From assembly GCF_029581275.1 (NCBI RefSeq), contig NZ_CP120742.1, positions 7,192,501-7,256,500 of the forward strand: 64,000 nucleotides of DNA, given 5' to 3'. The notes under the pieces were generated by a model, which worked only from the letters and a program-made list of their open reading frames with translations, searched no databases and was not told the origin of the DNA. Shown piece after piece: positions 38,128-47,059 of the stretch (its first letter is position 1; each line of letters begins with the position of its first letter). This DNA comes from Micromonospora sp. WMMD1155 (lineage in GTDB: Bacteria > Actinomycetota > Actinomycetes > Mycobacteriales > Micromonosporaceae). The position numbers and the translations under genes are program-made.

Positions 38128-38538
38128 ATGACGCACGAAGAATCAGCACTGGTCAGCGACCGATGGCCGCGACTCGCAGCGGAACTTGCCAGCGCGCTGC
38201 GCGAAGCAGACGAGGACGACCTGGCGGAGCAGGCCGCCGACCTCCGGATCCCCCAGCAATGACTGCCCGATGCCTTCTGCCAGAGCTTCTACACGCAGCC
38301 TCCACCGGACGGTACCTACGGCCCCGGCCATCGAAACGTCGGGCTCAGCCCGGGCCGGCCGGGCCGACTCGCCCTTGATGTGGTCGACAACCTGATCATG
38401 TACGTCGAAGTCATCGACCGGCCATCCCTCAGCTGGCACTCCGTGATCCCTGGCGCAACAGGCCGCGTAACCGCGCCTTGTACGCGGCAGAAGCGTGCAT
38501 CTGCTGGCCGAGGTGCGACCAGTGGCGAAGCCGGGTAG
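38128..38538 (+). pseudogene. Small-protein gene with an in-frame TGA
   Basis: The frame from ATG 38128 reads MTHEESALVSDRWPRLAAEL and stops at TGA 38260-38262, then continues in the same frame as FCQSFYTQPPPDGTYGPGHR and ALDVVDNLIMYVEVIDRP to TAG at 38538. The second half matches what I recall of a small actinobacterial family with a C-x-C-x(3)-F-C motif just before FYT. The TGA sits where a cysteine of that motif is expected, so it is most simply a nonsense mutation. Confidence 0.65.
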
Positions 38539-38577
38539 TTCAGCAGAGAAGCTTCGGCGGTCGCTAATGTCGTCATC

Positions 38578-38922
38578 GTGAGCGATCATCACGGCGGCAC
38601 TTGGAGGTTGCACCGGCGCGACGACGGCGTGGTACTTGCTGATCTCGTGGTGACTGGTGGCGACTTCCCGTGGCTGAACGCCCGTGTCGACCCGAGGGAA
38701 GGGCTCGCGGAGATCCAGCCGCTCTTCGCCGCGGAACTGCGGCTGCTCGATGGCATCGACGAAGATGTCGAGTCCTGGGAGCACGCGTACGAGGCCGTCC
38801 GAAACGCCGTGACGCTTCAGTACCCGGATGGCCAGGAGGTTCCTGAGTTCCTTCTCCACATCGATGGCAACAAGGCGTGGTGGCGGTGGAGTGACGAGCC
38901 GTTTGACGAGCAGAATGCCTAA
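38578..38922 (+). CDS. Hypothetical acidic protein
   Basis: The 114-aa protein begins with GTG. It includes WRLHRRDDGVVLADLVVTGG and LLHIDGNKAWWRWSDEPF. No membrane segment or catalytic motif is seen. It resembles small orphan or immunity-like proteins of actinomycetes. Function is unknown. Confidence 0.6.
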   Translation: MSDHHGGTWRLHRRDDGVVLADLVVTGGDFPWLNARVDPREGLAEIQPLFAAELRLLDGIDEDVESWEHAYEAVRNAVTLQYPDGQEVPEFLLHIDGNKAWWRWSDEPFDEQNA

Positions 38923-39067
38923 CCAGCGCGCCCGCCCGGCGGCAGAAGAGTGCATGTTCGGTAGTGGTGAGCTCCGCTGGCAGGCCTGGTGGGGTGTGGC
39001 AAGGTGGCTTGCTGATCGACAACAGCGGAGCTTGGAGTCCCGCTTCGCCATGCGCTTCGGTTCAGGT

Positions 39068-39589
39068 CTATCGCGGTGCGTCCCGTTGGCGCTCATAGTC
39101 GGTGACCGTCGGGACGACGGGGAGCACGAGCAGCAGGACCAGGTACACCACGGCAATTAGTCCACCGGTGAGCATGGTCAGCAGCAGCACGACGGTTCGT
39201 ACCCAGTCGACGCGGAACCCGCCGTATGCCGCGATGCCGAGGCAGACGCCGCCGAACCATTTGCCCTCGTTGATCCGGCACCAGAACCGGCCACGCGGCC
39301 TCCCCTCGGCGGAAGGCGGCGAGGGGCGTGCTGGGCTCACCGGCCCGAGCTCAGCCAGGATCTCTGCCATCTGGGCACCGGTCAGCGAGTCGTCGCCCGA
39401 GCCCGTGAGAGTGCTCAAACGGTCGCCAATCGCGGACTCGAGGTCTCGGACGATCTCGTCAGCGTCCGGGTCGGATCGCAGCGCGCGTCGCGCATCATCG
39501 AGGTACTGCCGCAGGGCGTCGCGTGCTTCGCGGGTGGCTGGAAAGGCCGCGACATGCCCGGTGAGGCGGATGGATATCCGCTCGTCCAT
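39068..39589 (-). CDS. PspC-domain membrane protein
   Basis: The 173-aa protein has an N-terminal helical domain like the permease-prefix/HAAS region (ALRQYLDDARRALRSDPDAD), then a PspC domain (WCRINEGKWFGGVCLGIAAY and two membrane helices). It starts 3 bp after the PadR stop codon, so both are in one operon. PadR-linked PspC/HAAS proteins are common envelope-stress-like modules. Confidence 0.82.
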   Translation of the reverse strand: MDERISIRLTGHVAAFPATREARDALRQYLDDARRALRSDPDADEIVRDLESAIGDRLSTLTGSGDDSLTGAQMAEILAELGPVSPARPSPPSAEGRPRGRFWCRINEGKWFGGVCLGIAAYGGFRVDWVRTVVLLLTMLTGGLIAVVYLVLLLVLPVVPTVTDYERQRDAPR

Positions 39590-39592
39590 GGG

Positions 39593-39916
39593 TCATCGTC
39601 CAATCGTGTTGATCATGCGGGTCAGTTCGTTCCAGTACTCGCGGAACGCGGCGAGCTGGCCGCTGCCGGTATCCGTGAGGGAGAAGTACTTCCGGGGCGG
39701 CCCTGACGGCGACTCACGCCACTCGTGGTGCACAAGCCCGTCTCGCCGGAGTTTGCTCAGCAGCGGATACAGGGTCCCCTCCTGGGCGGGGAAGCCTGCC
39801 TCCTGTAGCGCGGCGAGGATCTCCGCCGCGTACCGCTGCTCGGACTCGACGGCAGCTAGTACGAGTGGTTCAAGCAGGCCGCGCCGCAACGCGACGAGCT
39901 TTGGATCGGACTGCAT
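39593..39916 (-). CDS. PadR-family transcriptional regulator
   Basis: The protein (about 107 aa) has the PadR winged helix (LRRGLLEPLVLAAVESEQRY, then EGTLYPLLSKLRRDGLVHHE and PRKYFSLTDTG). The ATG at 39916 follows AAAGG; the frame is open to 39964. It is first in an operon with the PspC gene and lies next to its likely operator. Confidence 0.92.
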   Translation of the reverse strand: MQSDPKLVALRRGLLEPLVLAAVESEQRYAAEILAALQEAGFPAQEGTLYPLLSKLRRDGLVHHEWRESPSGPPRKYFSLTDTGSGQLAAFREYWNELTRMINTIGR

Positions 39917-39921
39917 GCTGC

Positions 39922-39941
39922 TACCTTTGCACAGCAAGGTA
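39922..39941. promoter_or_regulatory. Probable PadR operator
   Basis: The 20-bp sequence TACCTTTGCACAGCAAGGTA is a near-perfect inverted repeat (arms TACCTT-TGC and GCAAGGTA) located 6 bp upstream of the padR start codon. Its position overlapping the leader fits autoregulation, which is typical of PadR proteins. Confidence 0.7.
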
Positions 39942-40437
39942 CCTATCGCAAATGTGGATCTCATGCGGGCTCCGTTCCGCAGGCCGACGGCTGGCCACGC
40001 CGGGCCCTCACATCAACCGAGGCAGCACCGGCGGCCGCTACAGCATTTAGGTATCCGGGCATGCGCTGGACTTCCAGTCGATGACCGCTCTTCGGCATGA
40101 GCGGACGCCGCTCGACTGACGACCAGGAGCAAACTGGCCGACCTCTTCGGGTGCGCCGAAGAGGTCCCCAAACTGAAGGGCCTGGTCAGGGCGCTGCCCG
40201 TGGGATCGGCGTCTCAGATGACGGAACCGTGACGGACTCCAGCAGCCCATTGCTCCCAACCTGCTCCCGCAAACCGGGCTCGTACCAGACCGCCGACCAT
40301 TAGCTGCCAGCCCAGGGCCTTGCTGGGCACCAGCGCTGGCTCCCGCAGCCGCATCGGTCGATCGGGGAGACCGCGCACGATCGCCGCGCCTTATCAGCCC
40401 GTACGTGTCGCCGAAGGAGCGACACCGCAGGGGCGTG
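39942..40437. other. Intergenic region with a possible gene relic
   Basis: No intact gene is seen in this ~500 bp. A plus-strand frame near 40130-40230 reads KLADLFGCAEEVPKLKGLV and resembles a HEAT-like small protein fragment, but has no start context. The region ends at the stop of the MFS gene. Confidence 0.35.
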
Positions 40438-41937
40438 TCAGCCGATGTGTGCGGGCACCGCGTCCTCGGTGCGCTGCTGGGGGCTTGCGTTGAGCGTGGT
40501 GACGGTGATGACCAGCGCGGCCAGCAGGAAGCCGACGGCGGAGGCGAACGCGACGGTGTAGCCGTGGGACAGCGCCTCGGCCGCCCGCTGGATCAGAGGC
40601 TGGTCGCCGGTGGCCAGGGCGCGGAAGAACGCGACGTCGGCGTGCGGCAGTTTGTCATCGGCGGCCCTGGTGGAGACGGTGGTCAGGACGGCTAGGCCGA
40701 CGGCGCCGCCGATCTGCTGGGCGGTGTTGAGGATGGCCGAGGCGATGCCGGTGTCGTTGCGGTCGACGCCGGAGATCGCGCCGAGCGTCATCGGCAGGAA
40801 GCTGGCGCCCAGGCCGAGGGCGGTGATGAACATGGCCGGCATCAGGTGGGTGAAGTACGACGAGGACGGTTCGAGCAGGCTGAACCAGAGCATCCCGCCA
40901 GCCGCGACGACCAGGCCGGGGCCGGCGAGCGCGCGTGGCGCGAATCGGCCGGCCAGGCGTGAGCCGATCCCGGCGGCCATCCCCATGCCGAGGCTGAACG
41001 GCAGATAGGCGAACCCGGCACGAACCGGGCTGTAGCCCTTGACCTGCTGCATGAAAAGCGACAGGAGGTAGAAGGTGGCGAACATGGCCGCGCCGATGAG
41101 CAGCATGGTGACGTAGGACCCGGCCCGGTTGCGGTTACGCAGCAGCCGCAACGGCACCAGCGGGTGCCGGTTCCTGCTCTGCGAGCGCAGGAAGGTGGTC
41201 AGCAGGATTGCCGCGACGGTGAACATGCCGAGGGTGGCGGGGTCGGTCCAGCCGCGGTCGCCGCCCTGGGTGATGGCGTAGACCAGGGCGGTCAGGCCGC
41301 CGGTGGCGGTGGCCGCGCCGCGCACGTCCAGTTCGCCGTGCAGCTTCTCGCCGCTGGCCAGCACGCGGGCACCGAGCAGTACGAGCACGCCGATCGGGAC
41401 GTTAACGAACATCACCCAGCGCCAGCTCAGGTAGTCGGTGAGCACGCCGCCGAGCAGCAGGCCAACGGTGGCGCCGAGCCCGGACATCGCGGCGTAGACA
41501 CCCATCGCCCGGTTACGGGCGGCGCCCTCGGCGAACGAGGTCGCGATCAGTGACAACGCGGTCGGCGCGATGACGGCCGCGCCGAGGCCCTGCAGGACCC
41601 GGGCGGCGATCAGTAACTCCACGCTCGGGGCCAGGCCGCCCAGCAGGGACGCGCCGGCGAACACGGTCAGGCCGATCCGGAACACCCGCCGTTTGCCGTA
41701 GAGGTCGCCGGTGCGCCCGCCGAGCAGCAGCAGCCCGCCGAAGGCCAGGACGTAGGAGTTGACGATCCAGGACAGGCCGGAGGCGGACACCTCGAGGTCC
41801 CTCTGGATGCTCGGCAGCGCGATGTTCGTGATCGTGCTATCCAGCACGACCATCAGCTGCGCGGCCGCGATGACGATCAGCGCGAGGGCCGGATGGGTGG
41901 AGGTGCGCGGCGGAGCCGACTGTGCGGGGATGGACAT
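40438..41937 (-). CDS. DHA2-family MFS drug exporter
   Basis: The 499-aa protein has 14 predicted membrane helices and the DHA2 motifs LDSTITNIALPSIQRDL (motif D1), GGRTGDLYGKRRVF (motif A) and LGATVGLLLGGVL (motif C). It is divergently transcribed from a TetR regulator across a 132-bp region with two operator boxes, the classical arrangement of an inducible multidrug exporter. Confidence 0.94.
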   Translation of the reverse strand: MSIPAQSAPPRTSTHPALALIVIAAAQLMVVLDSTITNIALPSIQRDLEVSASGLSWIVNSYVLAFGGLLLLGGRTGDLYGKRRVFRIGLTVFAGASLLGGLAPSVELLIAARVLQGLGAAVIAPTALSLIATSFAEGAARNRAMGVYAAMSGLGATVGLLLGGVLTDYLSWRWVMFVNVPIGVLVLLGARVLASGEKLHGELDVRGAATATGGLTALVYAITQGGDRGWTDPATLGMFTVAAILLTTFLRSQSRNRHPLVPLRLLRNRNRAGSYVTMLLIGAAMFATFYLLSLFMQQVKGYSPVRAGFAYLPFSLGMGMAAGIGSRLAGRFAPRALAGPGLVVAAGGMLWFSLLEPSSSYFTHLMPAMFITALGLGASFLPMTLGAISGVDRNDTGIASAILNTAQQIGGAVGLAVLTTVSTRAADDKLPHADVAFFRALATGDQPLIQRAAEALSHGYTVAFASAVGFLLAALVITVTTLNASPQQRTEDAVPAHIG

Positions 41938-41949
41938 CAGAAACTCCGA

Positions 41950-41967
41950 AACTAGACAGGTGTTGAG
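41950..41967 (+). promoter_or_regulatory. TetR operator box 1
   Basis: The 18-mer AACTAGACAGGTGTTGAG lies 13 bp from the MFS start. It matches box 2 (inverted) and box 3 with the shared pattern AACTrGACA-N3-GTTGAG. Confidence 0.75.
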
Positions 41968-41990
41968 TTTTCGTGAGGCCGCGACAATAT

Positions 41991-42008
41991 CTCAACGGTT
42001 GTCCAGTT
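41991..42008 (-). promoter_or_regulatory. TetR operator box 2
   Basis: On the minus strand this reads AACTGGACAACCGTTGAG, an inverted copy of box 1, 61 bp upstream of the TetR start. The inverted pair could serve both divergent promoters. Confidence 0.75.
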
Positions 42009-42069
42009 TTTCAAGTAGGGATGTGCCGGCTTGTACGATCGGACGCCGACGTACGGAAGGTGCTGCACG

Positions 42070-42654
42070 ATGACCGAGGCCGCCGCAGAGGCGCCGCAGG
42101 GTGAACGCAAGGGCGAGCGAACCCGGCGGCGCATCCTGGAGGCCGCTCGCGCCCTGTTCGCCGAGCTCGGCTACGAGCGCACCACGATCCGTGGGATCGC
42201 CGCGGCGGCCGAGGTCGACAAGTCGTCGATCCTGCAGTATTTCGGCAGCAAGCAGCAGCTGTTCCGGGCCGCGGTGCACTGGCGCATCCCGATCGCGGAG
42301 CTGACCGCCGACGATCCGGCGCAGAGCGTGCACAACTTCATGCACGGCATGCTGAGCAGCTGGGCCGCCGACCCGAACAGTCCGATGGCGGTGCTCGTGC
42401 GCGCGAGCATGACCAGCGAAGAAGCAGCCGAACTGCTGCGGCGTCACATCACCACCGAGGTCGTCGACGCGATCGCCGCGACCGTCGACGATCCGGAGGC
42501 CCACCTGCGCGCTTCCCTGGCCGGCGCCATGATGATGGGCATCGCCGCGCAGCGCTACCTGCTGCGGATGCCCTACATCGCCGACGCCGACCTCGACGAC
42601 GTCCTGCGCCTGGCCGGCCCGGCCATTCGCAGCGTCATCGCCCCGCCAGCCTGA
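42070..42654 (+). CDS. TetR-family transcriptional regulator
   Basis: The protein (about 194 aa) has the TetR HTH (RRRILEAARALFAELGYERT then IAAAAEVDKSSILQYFGSK) and a C-terminal ligand domain. GGAAGG lies 8 bases before the ATG at 42070. It is divergent from the exporter, which it probably represses, along with the NAD(P)-binding protein gene that carries box 3. Confidence 0.93.
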   Translation: MTEAAAEAPQGERKGERTRRRILEAARALFAELGYERTTIRGIAAAAEVDKSSILQYFGSKQQLFRAAVHWRIPIAELTADDPAQSVHNFMHGMLSSWAADPNSPMAVLVRASMTSEEAAELLRRHITTEVVDAIAATVDDPEAHLRASLAGAMMMGIAAQRYLLRMPYIADADLDDVLRLAGPAIRSVIAPPA

Positions 42655-42809
42655 CGCCTACGCGTCGGCGCCCAAGACCGCCGGCACCTGCTCGGCTGCA
42701 ATGATGCTGAAGCCGTCTGATCGAACTGCTCTCGCTCACCCTGTCGGCAGCTGCGCGACGGCACACCGCGTCATGAAGCCCCCCGGCACGCAGCGTGGCG
42801 TGCCGGGGA

Positions 42810-43053
42810 TCAGCGGCTGGCCTCACCGGCAAGGTGAATGCCGAGTCACCGAGCAACGAGGATCAGCGAGACGCGGCGCAGCGTGTCCCTGCGGTGAGAC
42901 GCTGGTTGCCCTCACTGCGCTCTGCGACGATCAGCCCTTCGCTCTCATAGAGACGCAGAGCGGGGACCGCCATCGGGTACAGGCGGTGACCTCCCCCAGC
43001 GTCAGCAGATCCTCCGGGCTCGCCTGCTCGGAATGCCTGGCCGTCGTACGCAT
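42810..43053 (-). pseudogene. Frameshifted MerR/SoxR-type regulator
   Basis: Pieces of a MerR protein occur in order in different frames: an N-terminal SPEDLLTLGEVTA, then ALRLYESEGLIVAERSEGNQ, then DTLRRVSLILVAR followed by TGA and LGIHLAGEAS. At least two frameshifts and a stop are needed to connect them, and the C-terminal half is missing. Confidence 0.7.
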
Positions 43054-43106
43054 CAAATCCTCGCCGCGCCTTCTCGCCGTACGTAGAAACCTGAACCCAC
43101 GATGGA

Positions 43107-43730
43107 TCAATAGGTCAGCGTCGGGGCAGCCTTGCTCCACCGGCTGGTGTCGAGTTGGTCGAGCAGGAAGTTCGCCAGATCGGCGCGGCTGAGCCGCGAC
43201 CCACCGGGCGGGTTCTTCCCGTCCTCGACCCGGAACCTCCCGGTGGCCGGCTTGTCGGTGAGGTAACCGGCGCGGACCAGAGTCCAGTCGAGCCGGCTAG
43301 ACCGCACGATGTCCTCCATCACGCCCATGTCCTCGTACAGCTCACGCAGGAACAGCGGAATCATCAGCCGGAACCACCAGGGCAACCCGGGGTCCTTGGG
43401 CTCCACTCCGCCGGAGGAGACAACGATCAACCGCTGCACCTGCGCGTCCTGCAGCGCAGTGACTACCGCCTGGCCACCCTTGGAGTAGATGCCGTTCGGA
43501 TTCCGGGCCGTGCTGCCGATCGCGGAGATCGCCGCGTCGTGCCCGGCGGCGATCTCCCGCAACGGACGGCCACCGGCCAGCACGTCGGCGGGTTGCAACG
43601 CGAGATCGGGATGTGACGGCAGCCCGTCGAGGTGGCGGGCCACTGCGGTCACCTGGTAACCGCGGTCGAGCGCGCCGGAGACCAAGAGGCGTCCGGTGCC
43701 GCCGCTGGCCCCGAAAACGATCAGCTTCAT
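43107..43730 (-). CDS. NAD(P)H-binding oxidoreductase (SDR-like, NmrA/epimerase type)
   Basis: The 207-aa protein begins with a Rossmann motif VFGASGGTGRLLV and has the GSTARNP and IVVSSGGVE segments of atypical short-chain NAD(P)-binding proteins. Box 3 of the TetR operator set lies 72 bp upstream of the start, so it probably belongs to the same regulon as the exporter. It may detoxify or sense a reactive compound (inference). Confidence 0.88.
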   Translation of the reverse strand: MKLIVFGASGGTGRLLVSGALDRGYQVTAVARHLDGLPSHPDLALQPADVLAGGRPLREIAAGHDAAISAIGSTARNPNGIYSKGGQAVVTALQDAQVQRLIVVSSGGVEPKDPGLPWWFRLMIPLFLRELYEDMGVMEDIVRSSRLDWTLVRAGYLTDKPATGRFRVEDGKNPPGGSRLSRADLANFLLDQLDTSRWSKAAPTLTY

Positions 43731-43802
43731 TCGAATTCCTCAACCTGGTGGGTTCATCGCGGGCAGGCCCCGGCAAGGGCGGAAGCCGCACCGGCAATCA
43801 AA

Positions 43803-43820
43803 AACTAGACAAGCGTTGAG
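43803..43820 (+). promoter_or_regulatory. TetR operator box 3
   Basis: AACTAGACAAGCGTTGAG is a third copy of the AACTrGACA-N3-GTTGAG element, placed upstream of the NAD(P)-binding protein gene and 1.8 kb from the first two. Confidence 0.72.
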
Positions 43821-44003
43821 ATTAGTCAGGCACTTCCGGAGAAGCAACCTCGGCGCTCACCGCAGGCAGCGACATCACCCAGAGTGACCGGTGGCGCCGG
43901 GGAGCGTTCGGATCGTCGCGACCAGTCCGGGCTTTGCGGTCGGTGCAGGAATTGCGGGGCTGTCCGAGCGGGCAGGTCACCCGCGGATGTGCAGGTGCCT
44001 GGG

Positions 44004-44993
44004 TTACAGGATGCGGGTCAGCTCGTGCATCGCGGCGAACTGCGTGTCCGGACGTGGTGGTGGCAGACGCAGAACGTCATCGGCGTCGCGGTCGCGCTGT
44101 TGGCTGCCCAGCACGATCTCTGCGCGTTCGAGTGTCGGGTGACCAACGAAGGGGACGACGGCGTCGACTGGCAGATGCGGCGCTGCAACCAGGAGTTCCC
44201 GCAACTGTGGTGCCGCGGCGAGGCCCTGGAGGGCTGCCGGATGGCGGAGGTGACGCATCCCGAGGCATTCGGCCCGCGTCAGCATCGTGTTGGAGCCGAA
44301 GTCCGGAAGCCGCTCGACGGTGAGCATTTCCAGCCACAGCCACTGCAGTGCGCGCAACCGTGTCACCGCAGTGAGGTCGCTGAGCTTTCGCACCTGGCGC
44401 AGTGCCAGGTAGCGAAGTGTGAGGATCTGGGTGAGCCATTCGCTGTTCGTCAACGAGCCGAGGGTCAGCGCCAAGGCCTGTAGGTGTGGCAAGGCAATGA
44501 CGGGCAGGACGTGGTCGACGGGGAGCCGCCACAGCGACAGGTCCCGCAGACCCGGGTTGGCGTGCAGCAGCTCGGGAAGACCACGCCGGTGCTCGACGAC
44601 CCTCAGCCGGCGAAGCCGACGAAACTGGGCAACAGGAGCGAGGTTGAGAGACTTTCGGGTCTCGCCGATGTCAAGGAACTCCACATCAGCGCTCAACTGA
44701 TCCAACGGGGCCAGATCGGTCAGGTGCCACAGGCCCGCGACACTGAACCGGCGAACATGTGGAAACCAACGCAGGAACCGCAGCGTCGCAAGATCGTCAT
44801 CGAACCCGTAGACACGCAGTGGGACCATCGGCTGATCCACCAGGAGCGCGGCCACCGACCGATACTCGGCCTCGGTGAGCGGCTCACTGAACTGGACGAC
44901 ATCCGCATCACCCAGCCGGGCGCGGAGCTGCGTGACGTCGACCGGGCTCCGCACCTCCACGACACTGCCCACCCCAACATGATCCCGCACCAC
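44004..44993 (-). CDS. Leucine-rich-repeat-like protein
   Basis: The 329-aa protein has a series of Leu/Val-rich segments of LRR spacing (LRFLRWFPHVRRFSVAGLWH, LRRLRVVEHRRGLPELL, LRALQWLWLEMLTVERLPDF). No signal peptide is present. GTG start is assumed and could be later. It is probably a cytoplasmic binding protein of unknown role. Confidence 0.62.
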   Translation of the reverse strand: MVRDHVGVGSVVEVRSPVDVTQLRARLGDADVVQFSEPLTEAEYRSVAALLVDQPMVPLRVYGFDDDLATLRFLRWFPHVRRFSVAGLWHLTDLAPLDQLSADVEFLDIGETRKSLNLAPVAQFRRLRRLRVVEHRRGLPELLHANPGLRDLSLWRLPVDHVLPVIALPHLQALALTLGSLTNSEWLTQILTLRYLALRQVRKLSDLTAVTRLRALQWLWLEMLTVERLPDFGSNTMLTRAECLGMRHLRHPAALQGLAAAPQLRELLVAAPHLPVDAVVPFVGHPTLERAEIVLGSQQRDRDADDVLRLPPPRPDTQFAAMHELTRIL

Positions 44994-45090
44994 CTACCGC
45001 CCGCGGCAACCGGAACATGGTCGTGGTCTGGGCCGCCTCGGCAGATCCGGATACTCGGCGACGACCTGGAGGATCCAGAAGCATGGGTCC

Positions 45091-45528
45091 ATGACCGAGC
45101 GCGTGAACTCCACCGGGCTGATCGAGCAGACCGGCAAGTGGCTGCTACCGGTCGGCGACGGCGTCGTGACACAGCTACGGATCGACTTTGCATTCACGCT
45201 CATAGTCGAGTCGTGGATCGAGATCCGCATCGAAACTGAGTTCTCCTACGGCGCACCCGGCGCCGAAAGCCGGTTCGACCCGTCGACGTCGACAGGTCTG
45301 GCACCGTTGCTCGACCGGCACCAGGCGCAGATCACGGCCGCCGAGATCCGCAAGGACGGTCGGTTGACTCTGACCTTCGCCGACGACGTAGTCCTCGTCG
45401 TCGAGCCGGACGATCAGTACGAGGCGTTCACTGTCACGAGTATGCCGCCGCCGGGATTCCGGGGATTCCGCTTCGTCGCTGTCCCCGGCCGCGGCCTCGC
45501 CCACTGGGTAGCCGAACACCGACAGTGA
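45091..45528 (+). CDS. DUF6188-like protein
   Basis: The 145-aa protein resembles the small beta-rich DUF6188 family (LRIDFAFTLIVESWIEIRIE, and AAEIRKDGRLTLTFADDV, then WVAEHR at the end). Function unknown; members often occur near immunity and orphan toxin genes. Confidence 0.65.
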   Translation: MTERVNSTGLIEQTGKWLLPVGDGVVTQLRIDFAFTLIVESWIEIRIETEFSYGAPGAESRFDPSTSTGLAPLLDRHQAQITAAEIRKDGRLTLTFADDVVLVVEPDDQYEAFTVTSMPPPGFRGFRFVAVPGRGLAHWVAEHRQ

Positions 45529-45723
45529 TGCACACGCCTTCACGACCAGCGACATGAGCGGATGTCCAACGCCGACCTTGGACTGCATCCTCATTCAGTC
45601 CGGGGGCAGCGTGGGCGATTGCGCGGCTCGGTCACCGGGGAGTTGGCAGCCTGGCTCTGTTGACCCATGAAGCCCGTCCAACCCGTCCGGTAAGACGATC
45701 CGCTATCGGACACGGTGTGCGGG

Positions 45724-46623
45724 TCACGATGCAGCTCGGAGGGCATCGAGCCGGCGCAGGTCGTCGTGGGACAGGCTTAGGTCGGCCGCGGCGACGTTGG
45801 AACGTAGGTGGCGGACGCTGGTGGTCCCGGGGATCGGGATGACAGGCACGCCGTGTGCCTGCTGCCGGTGGTGCACCCAGGCCAGTGCGACCTGCCCGCT
45901 CGTGGTGTCGTGTCTACTGGCGATCTCGCCCAATGCGGCGCGTAGGCCGCTCGCTACTTGCTCGCCGGCTGCGCTCGGAGGCTGGTGGAGGAGTCCATGA
46001 CCGTTCGGGGAGTGGGCCACGACGACCACTCCGAGGTCGGCCACGGCAGGCAGCAGCTCCTGCTCGATGTCGCGCTGCACCAGTGACCACTGCTCTTGTA
46101 GCGCCGCGATCGGGTGAACGGCGTGTGCGCGGCGTAGGTCGTCCGCCGTCACGTTGGACAGGCCAAGAGCGCGCACCTTCCCCTGATCGACCAGTTCGGC
46201 CATGGCTTCGACGGTTTCCTCGATCGGGACCTTTTCACTGCGATGGTGCAGGTAGTAGAGGTCGATCACGTCGACACCGAGCCGTCGCAGGCTCGCCTCG
46301 CTCGCCTGCCGCACGTACGACGGGTCAGCCCGTACGTCGAAGCCGCCGGCGAGCTCATCTCGCCATACCAACCCGAACTTGCTGGCCAGCAGCACCTCAT
46401 CACGGCGCCCTCGGATTGCCCGGCCGACCAGCTCTTCATTCTGGTAGGCATCTGCGGTGTCCACCATCGTGATGCCCGCATCAAGGGCGGCGTGGACCAC
46501 CGCCACCGGGTCGCGGTCAGTGCCGTCGGCGGATCCATCGCGCAACCTCATCGCGCCGAATCCCTGACGGCCGAAAGCATCCCGACCCGTGGATAGACGC
46601 GTTCCCGTCTCAGCAGTTGGCAT
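45724..46623 (-). CDS. Aldo/keto reductase
   Basis: The protein (about 299 aa) has the AKR hallmarks: MVDTADAYQNEELVGRAI (catalytic Asp and Tyr), LLASKFG (Lys), DLYYLHHR (His), GLSNVTADDL and the NADP-binding IPIPGTTSVRHLRSN. The ATG at 46623 lies only a few bases past a predicted -10 element, suggesting a leaderless mRNA. A SoxR-like box overlaps the promoter. Confidence 0.92.
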   Translation of the reverse strand: MPTAETGTRLSTGRDAFGRQGFGAMRLRDGSADGTDRDPVAVVHAALDAGITMVDTADAYQNEELVGRAIRGRRDEVLLASKFGLVWRDELAGGFDVRADPSYVRQASEASLRRLGVDVIDLYYLHHRSEKVPIEETVEAMAELVDQGKVRALGLSNVTADDLRRAHAVHPIAALQEQWSLVQRDIEQELLPAVADLGVVVVAHSPNGHGLLHQPPSAAGEQVASGLRAALGEIASRHDTTSGQVALAWVHHRQQAHGVPVIPIPGTTSVRHLRSNVAAADLSLSHDDLRRLDALRAAS

Positions 46624-46630
46624 GACCCAC

Positions 46631-46661
46631 ACCCTAAAACCTCAACCATAATTGAGGTCCA
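46631..46661 (-). promoter_or_regulatory. MerR/SoxR-type promoter with palindromic operator
   Basis: A palindrome ACCTCAA-N6-TTGAGGT (46639-46658) lies between TGGACC (-35-like) and TAGGGT (-10-like), which are 19 bp apart. An overlong 19-bp spacer containing CCTCAA...TTGAGG is the signature of SoxR/MerR-controlled promoters. It points at the aldo/keto reductase gene. Confidence 0.72.
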
Positions 46662-47059
46662 GTGCATTAACGGTGCCCGGTCTGTGTCATCCCGAACAAG
46701 GACCCCCATACGGGGCGCCGCAGCTCAGATGACCTGAGCGCGGAGGGTATCCCGTACGACCCGTCACGTGACCATTCCGCGCAGGGCCGCCATCCGGGAC
46801 ACCTACGCTTATCGGCGGCCCGGGGGCGCCGATCGTTCGCGTGGCGTGAGTGTCGACGTCCAGCCTCGACGACATGTCTCGGGACAACGTACCACCAGGT
46901 CAAGTAAAATCGGTTCCATCAAGGCAGCCTGCATCGACATGCAGGGCAGTCAACGCACGCTCATCGGCTAGAAGCGGATCGGCTTGACCAAGGCGCTGCT
47001 GGACATACCCAGCTTGTCCCCATGCGCGCTGCAGATCATCCGACCGAGTACAGGACTTG
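46662..47059. other. Intergenic region without a clear gene
   Basis: This ~400-bp stretch has no recognisable gene. A minus-strand frame near 46900-47088 has protein-like composition but no family match. It separates the reductase from the decayed integrative element. Confidence 0.35.
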
